64,000 bases of DNA from Micromussa lordhowensis (lineage: Eukaryota; Cnidaria; Anthozoa; Scleractinia; Lobophylliidae). The stretch is taken from assembly GCA_964020085.1 (NCBI GenBank), contig OZ026607.1, forward strand, positions 5,795,779 through 5,859,778, written 5' to 3'. Under the pieces are notes generated by a model. The model was not told the origin of the DNA, made no database searches, and saw only the letters and a program-made list of their open reading frames with translations. A program made the position numbers and the translations under genes. How positions within the stretch are numbered: position 1 is the first letter of the stretch; each line of letters starts with the position of its first letter. Positions 26,601 through 34,724 of this stretch are shown piece after piece.

Positions 26601-29288
26601 CTTTATTTATTTATTTATTTATTCCATTTTCACTGCATTAGTTTTGTACCAAAAAAGTAATTTCACGTAGAAACATTTCAATCACTGACGCAACCAATTT
26701 GCAAAACGTTCAACCTCTCTCTCTAGCCACTATTTATTGACTTTATTTAGGTATCGATTCGTGCAAGTCGAGATTGTTTCTCGCGGCCTAACACCGCTAA
26801 CTCTAACGTGTCCTGACCTTAACTCTCGCCTAAACCGAAGCGCTAGCGCTAACCCTAAGCAACAACCCTAATCCTGAGCACTAGCCCTAACCCTAAGCAA
26901 TAACCCTAGGCCTGAATGTTAACTCTACGCTCGACCCATAATCTGCGGACCCCAAACGCTAACCTTCAACGTTAACCCTAGTTTCAAGCGGTAATTTGAG
27001 TGAAATTAACGTCTTTGCGGCCGCACGTTAACAAGAAATCAAAGTTTTAACGCTTTTTCTACCTGAAATGAACACTTTTTAAGGTTGCGCGTTGTAAAAG
27101 ATCAATATTTTGCTTGATTTTAAGTGAAATGACCGTCTTTGCGGTCACGTGCTGACGTGACCACAAACTACAGTTTTTTGCATATGTAACATTTCGAAAA
27201 CTAAGCAAACTTCAGCAAGAACACATGCAGAACATTCTTTAACGCACCTAATCAAAACTACATGCGAAATTTGGAGCGTTTCTGACAAAGTTAAATTTTG
27301 AGTAAAACACCTTCCGCCCTTTTTCCACCGAAGTCTTCAATTACAAAGACACGAAGAAGGTTTTTGAAAGAAGAACAAAAACAGAACAAAAAAGAAAAGA
27401 TTTCACCGACCTCGAATTGAACCCTCGAGTGTCACGACAAAACAAATTCGAATCATCTCCGTTCGGCGCGTTATCCACTTGAGCTAACGAAGCAGAGGTG
27501 AGAAGTGATTGCGTTATAGTGACTTCATCCTTTAGCGAAACAAAAGGTTTCTTTTGTTTTTCGTTTAACAATAGATCTCCAAAAGATACCGCTTGGAAAA
27601 CTGAGGGTTGTTTGCATACGTAATATCTTGACAACGAAGAGCAACCCAGCGAAAAAAAATTCAGAGCAATGTTTCTCAGGTAAAACGAAACCCACATGCC
27701 AAAATTCAGGCCCTTTCGCGAACATTTTTTTTTTCAGCCAAATAGTCACTTAGCATGGTTTTGCACTCACCCCTTCAATTATTTTCCCTTTATTCCTTTA
27801 TTCCATCATTTAGATTAACCCTTTGGGATTTTGCCTTGAGCTTTCACGGTTCATTGACTGGAAAATGTTATTGTCTTTAAACAAAACTTCTCACACAATG
27901 CAGATATACGCTCTTCTTCTTCTTAGTGTTTATTAAAACCCTGTGGTTTCTTAAGTTCTATATTTCCTCCTCATTCTTTGGGGTCCAAAATATAAAATAT
28001 AGCTCCTAAGAACTATTTTATGCAGTCTATTTTAATATAACATCAATTTCTCCATGTTTTGTCTTGCTACACAGGGTTCTTGCATGGTATAAAATAAAAA
28101 CGTCAAGATACGATTGGATAGACAGCAGTAATTTACAATTGTTCTGGTTTGCTGGCTGTTTCCCTTCCACGTCTACGGACAGGTAAGTTTCCCTGATCTT
28201 GCTTTTATTTAATCCCTCCGACTAAAGTAATTTGACTTTCTCGCTGGCTCTACATGTAGCTAAATTTGTACACTAAAAAAGTAGAGAATTTGAACTAAAT
28301 GTTGATAGTCAGTCAGGGAACAACATCGGTTTCCCCACCAAGGTGGGGGTTTTACCAGTCAATATGCCCCAGAAGGGTGGGGGTTTGTTAAGATTTGTAG
28401 TGGTGTGAAGTCAAATCCCCACCTTGGCCCGGGGTGGGGGGGGGGGGGGGTCGGGATTTCAATTGATAAGTGCATAAGCAAAACAGCAAAATTTCCACAT
28501 CAACAATCTTCAAGTGTCTTATGTGTAACCTGTACACGAATGCACCCTGGCCAACAATATCAACAACAAAGCAAAGAACATCATGCCTATGGCAGAACCA
28601 TCAAAACAAGAACAGAAAAAAGTACAATGGTTGGCTTCTTTTCTCCCAACCAGCATTGCTCCCCCCCCCACGCCCCCTCCCGCCCCCCGTTTGTCGGGGG
28701 GGGGAGGAGGTGGGTATTCCAATTGATCAAAATCGAGTTTGAAATTTAATTCATTGGCAATAATTTTCTTCCTGTAGCATTATTGATAAGGTACCATTGA
28801 ATAATGGAGAGAATTTTGCAAGTGTTTCAGGACCGAAAACTCCAGGTTATCTAGCTAGTTTATACATGTAGCATGAATTCGAAAGCGAAAGCGGAAGACA
28901 AGCTTGAGTCTTGTAAAGAAAGGACTTCCACCACCAATTAATAATGGTTTTCGAGCTAGGAATACCACCTCATGAATGAATGGGATTGTTGTACAATAAC
29001 CTAGTGTTCAATTACCTCCACATCGATAACTTCTCCGCCAGTGAAAGTGAATTCCGTGAGGTTTGGCTTCAATGTCAGTTCGTAGTTCTTCGGAAGCACG
29101 CTTGAGGGAAGTCGTTCAAAAGGTTTCTTCTGTGCCATCGTTGTAGACGATTGTAAACGGCTCAAAGATGAACTCGCCAGGCAGAAATAGTTTGTAGATA
29201 GACGAAAGATGTTTTTGCTGTTAGGCCTTGAAAACCCTTGGCAAACAAGAAGACGAACGCGGAGAATACTTCCAAGAAGTGTTGTCAT
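5436..29288 (-). CDS. NPEPPS: Puromycin-sensitive aminopeptidase (M1 family), 21 exons, 3' end missing
   Basis: Zinc aminopeptidase that removes N-terminal residues from peptides, mainly in the cytosol. Coding exons in order: 29288-29016, 24264-24183, 23157-22958, 21601-21494, 20595-20395, 19742-19646, 19500-19467, 18872-18802, 18381-18347, 18189-18181, 16886-16735, 14628-14616, 13961-13857, 12952-12892, 12072-11963, 11433-11370, 10663-10530, 9523-9389, 7756-7537, 6998-6691, 5488-5436. All borders are GT-AG and all phases join, giving 821 codons plus 2 nt. Counting from the Met at 29288, GAMEN is at residues 321-325, HELAH at 357-361 and the second Glu ligand at 380 in WLNEGFA. The N-terminal beta domain, catalytic domain and much of the C-terminal helical domain align by eye with vertebrate NPEPPS. 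Roughly the last 100 residues were not found; the next exon would start in phase 2, left of 5436 or outside the window. Confidence 0.95.
6165..6445. repeat. Cluster of palindromic GACGCATTAT-type repeats
   Basis: Many direct and inverted copies of GACGCATTA and related words occur, including a hairpin at about 6184-6222 with arms GGACGCATTA and TAATGCGTCC. It lies in the intron between the 5436-5488 and 6691-6998 exons of the aminopeptidase. Confidence 0.65.
7930..8192. repeat. Compound trinucleotide microsatellite
   Basis: A run of AAT repeats passes into GATGAC/GAT repeats, then AATAAC/GATAAC and back to AAT. It lies in the intron between exons 7537-7756 and 9389-9523. The open frames over it are low-complexity shadows. 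Confidence 0.95.
8230..8690 (-). mobile_element. Degenerate retroelement 3' fragment (Penelope-like or GIY-YIG-tailed)
   Basis: The minus-strand frame encodes [19 protein letters not shown] followed by [15 protein letters not shown] and a [12 protein letters not shown] block, which looks like the C-terminal GIY-YIG-type part of retroelement polyproteins common in cnidarians. It is followed by a 3' tail with a GACGATGGATGATGTTTCAT word. It has no intact reverse transcriptase and is a relic in an intron. The family assignment is from memory of such sequences and is not certain. Confidence 0.6.
9683..9822. mobile_element. Short inverted-repeat element (MITE-like)
   Basis: About 140 bp bounded by TAAAGCTGGTTTACACTAG and its imperfect reverse complement CTAGTGAAATCCAGCCTTTA. 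Related ends occur near 11610-11640 and 34640-34655. Confidence 0.65.
10326..10465. mobile_element. Fold-back element family B, copy 1
   Basis: Long inverted arms begin CTTATTAACC and contain TTACAGGGAAATCTCAGACC. The spacer is also palindromic (CCTTGATGTATTGACC and its complement). A diverged second copy is at 17794-17903. Confidence 0.85.
12424..12723. mobile_element. 300-bp fold-back carrying a tRNA-like sequence
   Basis: Arms of about 60 bp (the left starts near ATGAAATTACGTTAATTCTAGG) are inverted at the two ends. A tRNA-like block lies at the inner edge of the left arm. It sits in the aminopeptidase intron between exons 11963-12072 and 12892-12952. Confidence 0.8.
12473..12543 (-). repeat. 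tRNA-like sequence (SINE head or tRNA pseudogene)
   Basis: The minus strand has an A-box-like TAGCTCAGTGGTAGAGC, a B-box-like GGTTCAAATTCC, a paired D stem and a six-of-seven paired acceptor stem. The anticodon arm has an A-A mismatch. The loop would read AGA (serine), but there is no long variable arm as serine tRNAs need. It lies inside a fold-back, so a SINE or pseudogene is more likely than a working tRNA. Confidence 0.65.
14203..14465. mobile_element. Non-autonomous DNA transposon with 12-bp inverted ends and a 6-bp target duplication
   Basis: The ends are CAGGGTTCGTAC and the inverse GTACGAACCCTG. The flanking bases TACTAA are repeated exactly on both sides (14197-14202 and 14466-14471). 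The interior is rich in TTCCAGGACTTTTC-type words. It sits in the intron just before the 13-nt microexon, in transcript order after it. Confidence 0.85.
14616..14628 (-). CDS. NPEPPS: 13-nt microexon (Ser-His-Pro-Ile-Glu)
   Basis: The exon before it ends in phase 2 with AG and the exon after it starts in phase 0. The 13 bases, flanked by an aag acceptor and a gtaggc donor, complete the Ser codon and add HPIE, which is the conserved SHPIE of the family. Skipping it would shift the frame. Confidence 0.9.
17237..17390. mobile_element. Fold-back element with inverted TTATTGACCAAG ends
   Basis: The outer arms pair TTATTGACCAAG with CTTGGTCAATAA. The inner arms pair TTTTTTTTGTGTGTTTATGG with its complement around GACCGAGACGGAGTCAAGGTC. 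It is intronic. Confidence 0.8.
17794..17903. mobile_element. Fold-back element family B, copy 2
   Basis: Same arms as 10326-10465 (CTTATTAACC, then a TTTACAGGAAAATCTCA word), with a shorter spacer. Confidence 0.8.
18181..18189 (-). CDS. NPEPPS: 9-nt microexon (Ile-Thr-Met) next to the zinc site
   Basis: A nine-base exon between a cag acceptor and a gtaggt donor encodes ITM in phase 0-0. It follows the [11 protein letters not shown] exon (18347-18381) and precedes the [13 protein letters not shown] exon (16735-16886). With it, the zinc ligands have the spacing HEXXH-x18-E that defines M1 peptidases. Without it the spacer is 15 residues, which would not match the family. The homologous vertebrate protein has VTM at this place. 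Confidence 0.92.
19830..20000. repeat. Interspersed short repeats of CTTGCCC and GGCAAG
   Basis: Several direct and inverted copies of TTGCCC/GGCAAG words occur, downstream of the 20395-20595 exon in genome order. The open frame over them has no recognisable domain. Confidence 0.4.
20770..21080 (-). mobile_element. LINE reverse-transcriptase C-terminal fragment
   Basis: The minus strand encodes [20 protein letters not shown] and later [17 protein letters not shown], which matches the pattern of the region after the catalytic domain in CR1/Jockey-type LINEs. It is truncated and lies in the intron between exons 20395-20595 and 21494-21601. Confidence 0.65.
22604..22771. mobile_element. Fold-back element
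   Basis: The arms TATGTTGCAGGTCAAAATG and CATTTTAACCTGAATTTCG-type inverse enclose a second palindrome, TAATTATTCATAGATCATGA. It lies in the intron between exons 21494-21601 and 22958-23157. Confidence 0.8.
23253..24021. mobile_element. Inverted-repeat DNA element filling most of intron 2
   Basis: About 769 bp bounded by GGGCCTGTTTACAAGGAG and the inverse CTCCTTGTAAACAGGCCC form, with many internal GGGTTACCCTAG and AACCCTAGC words. The intron is 1025 bp (23158-24182), so the element makes up about three quarters of it. No transposase is present. Confidence 0.85.
24360..24800 (+). mobile_element. LINE 3' end fragment
   Basis: The plus frame at 24367-24576 contains [20 protein letters not shown] followed by [13 protein letters not shown], like the last coding segment of a LINE. 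It is followed by an AT-rich 3' tail ending in AATAAAGGTTATTAATATTA near 24775-24800. Confidence 0.6.
25461..25546 (+). repeat. tRNA-like block in the left inner arm
   Basis: It has A-box-like TAGCTCAAGTGGATAACGC and B-box-like GGGTTCAATTC. A matching inverted block is in the right arm, at about 27400-27495. This is consistent with a tRNA-derived SINE captured in the fold-back. Confidence 0.55.
26800..26995. repeat. Degenerate CTAACCCTAA-rich stretch
   Basis: Repeated GCTAACCCTAAGC-type words, spaced irregularly, near the middle of the 3.6 kb fold-back. They resemble a decayed TTAGGG-type telomere-like array, but the spacing is poor. Confidence 0.5.
29016..29288 (-). CDS. NPEPPS: First coding exon of the aminopeptidase, with a leader before the conserved start
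   Basis: The family's conserved N-terminus begins at the Met at 29138 ([13 protein letters not shown]). Two in-frame Mets lie upstream, at 29288 and 29381. The 50 residues from 29288 to 29138 are rich in Ser, Leu and Arg with almost no acidic residues, like a mitochondrial or secretory leader. Human NPEPPS also has a long form with an N-terminal extension, so 29288 was chosen, but 29138 is an equally usable start. The exon ends in phase 0 before a gtaatt donor. Confidence 0.85.
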
Positions 29289-29689
29289 GTGCCCTAGGTC
29301 ACCAGAGTTCACGAAAATTACCGGATGTGCACCCGAAGAACCGATGTTTCCGTAAAAATACCTCGGAAGCAATTCGGCCAAAATAGGTCCGCATAGCGTA
29401 CGGTTGTTGTCCGGATGCAGTGCCGTTTGCGTGTGAACATTTGCATTTCAACCGAAAAATACCAAAACGAACAAAGGTGGTCTTAACCTAAATATCGAGC
29501 TCAAGAGACTAAAAGGTGTATGAAATTTATTCAACTTAGCCATGAAATATAATTTGAGTGAGAGTGAGAGTAACCAACATGTTCACAAAATATTTCAAAC
29601 TTTTTCCCTTATTTACAACAAATATATTTAGAGAACTTTAATATATATCTTACAATAGCAATGAGCTAAAACAGACTTAGTCTACACTA

Positions 29690-30062
29690 CGTCGCAGGAA
29701 TTTGGAAACGGAGGTTTCACTCTGAAAACGCATCAAATGTTTTCCGTCCAATATACCCCAGAGAAATGTAAAAATGTAACAATCATCGGTCATTCTGGAT
29801 TAGGGGTTTAAGGAACGCGCGGTCAGGGAAATCACATGATTATCGTGACGCCATCGGTTTAGAAAAGCTCCGTTGTCAAATGTTTTCCGTGCACACGAAA
29901 ACGAAAAATCAGCGCTTTTAAATTCCTCCGGTTTGAAGAGCGTTTTCGATTCGAAAGCTCCGTTTTCGTGCCACGGAGTAATGTGGACGGTAGACCTAAC
30001 CGTAAAAATAAACCTGCGTTTTAATTTCAAATTTCTCCGGCATAGTCTGGACACTGCGTTTA
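29690..30062 (+). repeat. Dispersed repeat family A, copy 3
   Basis: The best copy of the family also seen at 844-1240 and 3428-3740. It starts about 300 bp upstream of the aminopeptidase's first Met. Confidence 0.75.
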
Positions 30063-30091
30063 TTAAAGCAAATGGCAAATTACAGTGCTTG

Positions 30092-30629
30092 GGGCCCAGT
30101 TATATGGTCTCGGGTACCCGAGACAACCCTTCCCCCGAGGTAACTTTATCGAGCGTTTATATGTGAAAACATAGTTCCAGTAGGCCGAGTCAAAGTTAAC
30201 CCAGCATGATTATTCATAAACCTTACTGAATAATCAAATGTGCAAATATCCCTCTTTCTTTGGGTTTTTCTCAGTCATTCGATCACAGTGGGTTTTGCCG
30301 AGTTAATTTTTACTTCTTTAATACGAATTTCTGCTATATATCCTAAATCTAAGTATTACCGGCGTGACATTCGCCACGCCGAGAGATGTCCCGGTCAGGC
30401 GAGCCAAAGCGTTTGTATGTAGAAAAGTTGTCCCGCTTGCCAGGGTTACCCTACCTGCCGAGGTGAGACAACTCGCCCACCCGAGTTGTCTCGCCCCCCG
30501 AGACGAGTTGGCGATCCTAATGTAAACGGCTGGTTGAATTTTAGAAAGAAACAAGCTAAATGTTACCTCGGCCAGGGTAGCTCGGGGGGAGGGTTGTCTC
30601 GGGTACCCGAGACCATATAACTGGGCCCT
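30092..30629. mobile_element. 538-bp inverted-repeat DNA element
   Basis: The ends GGGCCCAGTTATATGGTCTC and the inverse GAGACCATATAACTGGGCCC are perfect over at least 20 bp and continue into GGGTACCCGAGAC palindromes. The interior repeats CCGAGTTGTCTCG-type words. Its GGGCC start resembles that of the 23253-24021 element. Confidence 0.88.
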
Positions 30630-30959
30630 AAGAAGTCTAACGGAATGAGCAAGGAGTCCAGAGTTTCATCTCAGATAGACGCAATAATAAACCATGAAGC
30701 CCTATGAACTCGGAAAAAATGATTTTGCTAAACCACAGTCAAACACTATTCTACCGCTCTACTTGAAATTCCTCCAGCACAAAGAACCCTTTAGAAAAAC
30801 GCTCAGATACAGTGTAAATCGAAAAAGCGGTTAAGAAACCGAAAATGCAAATGTCACAAACCGTAGGTGTCGTGTAGGACTGGAAACCCTATTTTACACT
30901 GTAGCCGGTAGAGTCGTTCAACTATAAGGGAAAAATTTTACAAATCTTTATTTTACTCG

Positions 30960-31450
30960 AATGGTGGAACAGAGAATTAACTCTGAAGTGTAAATTAAAG
31001 CTATTTGAAAACCATGAAAGACCCACTGGGCGTTAGCCCTAGTAAAGGGAATCAGGGAACCACACGAGGTAAAGAAAAAATTCTTTTGACCTCGGTGGGA
31101 ATCGAACCCACGACCTCCGGATTAGATCTACCGTTACTCTGCCGACTGAGCTACGAGGTCGGACAGAGAAAGTCGGGGACGACTAAGGTGGTGAATCGCG
31201 GCGAAGAGAAAGTAAGGGTACATATGAATGTTGTGCCGCGTAGCACTATGAACACAAATGGTGGAACAGAGAATTAACTCTGAAGTGTAAATTAAAGAAT
31301 TTTTTCTTTACCTCGTGTGGTTCCCTGATTCCCTTTACTAGGGCTAACGCCCAGTGGGTCTTTCATGGGTTTCAAATAGCACTTTAATTAATTTACACTT
31401 CAGAGTTAATTCTCTGTTCCACCATTTGTGTTCATAGTGCTACGCGGCAC
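30960..31450. mobile_element. Fold-back made of direct and inverted SINE pieces
   Basis: A segment starting ATGGTGGAACAGAGAATTAA occurs at about 30960, again directly at about 31258, and inverted at about 31386-31425. The CCCACTGGGCGTTAGCCCTA segment is likewise present in both orientations (about 31020 and 31355). A tRNA-like block sits between the arms. Confidence 0.8.
31088..31160 (-). repeat. tRNA-like sequence with a perfect 7-bp acceptor stem
   Basis: 73 nt on the minus strand: GACCTCG pairs fully with CGAGGTC, the D stem pairs, and the B-box-like GGTTCGATTCCC is intact. The anticodon arm pairs only over about 3 bp, so no anticodon can be assigned with confidence. It is either a SINE head or a tRNA pseudogene. 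Confidence 0.65.
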
Positions 31451-32344
31451 AACATTCATTTATTTTACTCGCCTTAAATTCTCGTCGCAGTCTGTGACAC
31501 ACTTTAGAATCCGAAAATAACAATATGTTTTGTCGTTTGCTTTTTTTTCGCGCAAGCCTTTTAAATGCAAACTTAACAAGCAGACTGGACTAGAATATAA
31601 TTCAAGAAGCTGAGAAAAGAAAATTTCTGACAGTTGACAAATTCAAACTAAATGCGCAGTTCATCGGTCTGTTTGTAATAGTTATTCACCAAATGCGTTA
31701 AAACGGACATGTTTTGTCTTCTTTTCCTTGACAGGTGATCTTGACAACTTTGTTTGGTGTGACATGAACGAACAGCAAGTTTTTCTTTCAAAAGTTAAAC
31801 AGGAAAATTTCCAAAAACGATGCCGAAAGATTTCGTCATCATTACCTATTGTGCGGTCACAGAAACAGTTTTGAATTCGGTAAGTTCAAAATCTTACGCG
31901 GGTCATTTTTGAGCAACAAGACTTGTTGCAGAAACCACTTTCAGTTATACTTTGTTGTATAAACAGGCAAATTTAAAGCTTTTTTTTTTTCAAGCAAAAT
32001 GTGTTCATGCGTAGTTTAAACAATAAGGAATGAAAGAAAGTAAGAATGAATGAATGAATGAATTATTTTATTTATATGTCAAATCATCCAGCTATTAAGT
32101 TAACAACTTAACTTCTGTACTTTGTAACGTAGGATACTATATTGTGTAGACACGAGTGTCTTACTGGAAATATACCATTCTGCGCGCTTTCCTAAAATAA
32201 TATTTTTATCACTCGAGAATGAAATTCATACCTTTGCGCCGTTGTGCTATATCTTCTATGTTGTATTCCTTTTAGTTTGTAATGACTAAACATACAATTA
32301 CAAAAAGAGCAAGACATCGTGTCTTTTATACAAGCTCGACGCAC

Positions 32345-32715
32345 CTAAAATAACTTCAAAACGATATAAAAACTGCAAAATCCTAGTAGTTCGATGTAAA
32401 AAAAAAAACAGTAAAACCGCGGTAATTCGATACAAAAACTGTTAAATAGCAGTAATTAGAGATAAAAACTGTTAAATCACGGTAATTTGATTTAAAACTC
32501 TTAACTCGACATATCGCAGTAGTTCGATATTAAAACTATTAAATCGCCGCGGTAGCTCGATATGAAAACTGTTAAATAACGGTAATTCGATATAAAAAAG
32601 GGTAGGTAAATCACGGTAATTCGTTTAAAAACTGTTAATTAGCAGTAATTCGATATTTTAACTGTTAAATTGCGGTAATCCGATATAAAAACTGTTTAAT
32701 CGCAGGAATTCGAGA
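32345..32715 (+). repeat. Minisatellite, about 10-12 diverged units of about 32 bp
   Basis: The unit is close to AAAACTGTTAAATCGC followed by GGTAATTCGATATA. Copies differ by substitutions and small gaps. It ends about 140 bp upstream of a TATA box. Confidence 0.85.
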
Positions 32716-32858
32716 CTCTTCAGTAGTCCGCCATTTTGAATATTGTTTTTAAAATGGCAGACGACTGGAGAAGCTCGAAGAGGAAAATCTATATCGAACT
32801 ACCACGATGTAACAGTATTTTTCTATCGTTTTGAAGTTATTTTAGTCTGCCTTGTGTG

Positions 32859-32866
32859 TATAAAAG
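32859..32866 (+). promoter_or_regulatory. TATA box of the 34.7-47.2 kb gene (candidate)
   Basis: TATAAAAG lies about 30 bp before a short segment that ends in a strong donor (CAGCT then gtaagt at 32946). This gives a plausible core promoter and non-coding first exon for the plus-strand gene. Confidence 0.5.
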
Positions 32867-32888
32867 ACGTTCTCGTTATTCTAATACA

Positions 32889-32945
32889 CTGCTAGCAAAG
32901 GTGTTTGAAAGTTCTCAGAAGACACAGGCAACAAGGACAGCAGCT
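32889..32945 (+). other. Candidate non-coding first exon
   Basis: The start is set only by distance from the TATA box. The 3' border is a good gtaagt donor. It would splice to the acceptor at 34719-34720, four bases before the start codon. Confidence 0.4.
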
Positions 32946-34270
32946 GTAAGTGTGTTATTTTGTCTAAAAGAAGCCACACAAGCGTTTTCGTGAGACTATC
33001 GTTTCATTTGACACTTCTTTGAACTGACAGTGCGCATACGACCACATTATGGCTTCTTTAGCAACCTATCGATAACTTATTGTTGCATTTCCTGTAACGC
33101 GGGTTAAGCAATGTGTGCTAAGTGGTCGCCACGTCGAAGACATTGAAAATCTGACATGAACAATTTTTTTCTATTATTTACTTTGTGATTTTGAACGATT
33201 CAATCTGTCTTAATAAGAAACGAAGCTTGATAAAAGGAATTTTTAATTTGTAAAGAGGCAACTGGAAAGCCTGTTTCGGGAAAACTGTTGTCCTCTTTTG
33301 TTTCAAAGAAACAGCTCAATTATTTTTTATGAACATTTGTTTAAGTCCACACCGAGCCTGAAAGAAATATCATTTATTTCTCTTTTATTCTACAAAACAA
33401 TTTCGTGGTAAACATTAGGAATGTCTGGACAAAAAGCTGTTGTACCTTAACTTTAAAACTACTTTTCTTAAACCTTTTGTCCCATTTTTTTAACTTCTGT
33501 CTGTCAATTTTACATACACATGAATCCTATTTAACAGCATTTGAAACCCACCGATACCAGTTCAGTTCTGCACATACAGCTTGCCTGTAACGAAACTTAC
33601 TGCTCGGAACGGAAACATCAAGGAAGAAATTATTCGAGAAAACGCCAGTAAAGTAAGTCATATTTATAACAAGTCTGTAGGTGATATTTGCCCGCCCTTA
33701 GGTCTACCAATACTAAGCAGTTAATTTGTTAAAGTTTTTCGTTTCGCCAAATAAATAGGGCATGAAACAAATATCACAGCGAACAAAATCCTATAGAAAC
33801 AACACTGCATAACGGCAACTTTTAAGATGATTTCGTGTTAGTCCAACACAAGCGAAGTAATTGAGACATTGGCGAAGAGGAGGAAAGCTTATTAATTATA
33901 AAATTTAAAGATATTGCTAAGTATTATACCTGCAATGTAATCTAGACGCGGGAATCTTTTTAAACCGGAGACGCCCAAAAAAGTATTGAGGGGTTAAAGG
34001 AAATAAGAGAACAGGGTCTTTTATTTTGCAATTGATGGGAACGAAGGAAATTTATTTGGCTTAATTTGAGAGAACAAATGATATCTCTACAGAAATGTGG
34101 ACAAAAACGTTAGGACAAAAAAATTAAATTTATTGGTTGGGGAACAAGGGAGAAAATGCGAAATTTAATTTGAGGGATCAATTCATAATACCTCCAAGGT
34201 CTGAATGGGATAAACCGACTAGCGACAAAGGGCAAAAAATATAACTGACAACCGACAAAGTGCTGAAATT

Positions 34271-34468
34271 TTAATTGAATACCGACATGCGGATTCCCCA
34301 ATCCAGACCCTCTACCTCCACCCAGGGGTCGGTGAGAAATTTAATTGTTTCCTTCGGTTTTGAAGCTGATGTTGTCGTCGCGTTAGGACTAAAAGAAGAA
34401 ATAAATTCAGTTGCGTGCAGGAAAAGTTCCTCCTCGATGTCCGCCATGTTGTTTGCATCGATCAGCTC
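34271..34468 (-). other. Possible short coding exon, divergent from the plus-strand gene
   Basis: From the Met at about 34444 the frame reads MADIEEELFLHATEFISSFS, then a Lys/Pro-containing stretch to a stop at 34271. The start context (acaacATGGCGG) and composition look gene-like. It could be the first exon of an unrecognised gene (a possible donor lies at GTGGAG/gtagag) or a transposon-borne fragment. No second exon was found. Confidence 0.3.
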
Positions 34469-34499
34469 AACTCGCATGTACATTTAGCATTTCCGCTGA

Positions 34500-34650
34500 A
34501 CCAAATCTATGGCTACAGTCGGCTCTGCGATCGTTTGCGATCGTCTGCGATTATATGGAAACAGCTCTCTTTTGCGATCGTCTGAGATCTGCGATCTGCG
34601 ATCGTTTGCGATCGTCTGCGATCGTCTGCGATCATATGGAAACCAGCCTT
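34500..34650. repeat. GCGATCGTCT-type short repeats
   Basis: About ten copies of TGCGATCGTT/TGCGATCGTC occur between two ATATGGAAAC words, ending in CATATGGAAACCAGCCTTTA. Probably an inserted MITE just upstream of the plus-strand gene's start codon. Confidence 0.65.
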
Positions 34651-34724
34651 TAAAGTTACTTACAATTGAAATTTTTGTTGTGTTATGTAGCCTGCTGATC
34701 TCTGTTTTATATCTTTAAAGGACC

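Larger units (their letters stand above)
24881..28473. mobile_element. 3.6 kb fold-back element in intron 1 of the aminopeptidase
   Basis: The ends are inverted: GCACTTATCAACTGAAATCC on the left and GGATTTCAATTGATAAGTGC on the right, each next to a C or G run. A second, longer inverted pair lies inside (about 25170-25625 and 27330-27780). Its shared open frame contains [13 protein letters not shown] and [15 protein letters not shown] on opposite strands, and a tRNA-like block in each arm. The centre has a degenerate CTAACCCTAA-rich stretch. No transposase was recognised. Confidence 0.8.
29289..32850. other. Region without a supported gene between the aminopeptidase and the next locus
   Basis: It contains dispersed repeat A (29690-30062), an inverted-repeat element (30092-30629), a fold-back with a tRNA-like block (30960-31450) and a minisatellite (32345-32715). 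The aminopeptidase promoter should lie just right of 29381, but no TATA box was evident. Confidence 0.6.

Noticed and set aside
26800..26995. Internal telomere array
   Set aside because: CTAACCCTAA words are present but irregular and interrupted. They do not form a true tandem array.
31088..31160. Functional tRNA gene
   Set aside because: The acceptor stem is perfect, but the anticodon stem pairs over only about 3 bp, and the block sits between inverted repeat arms.
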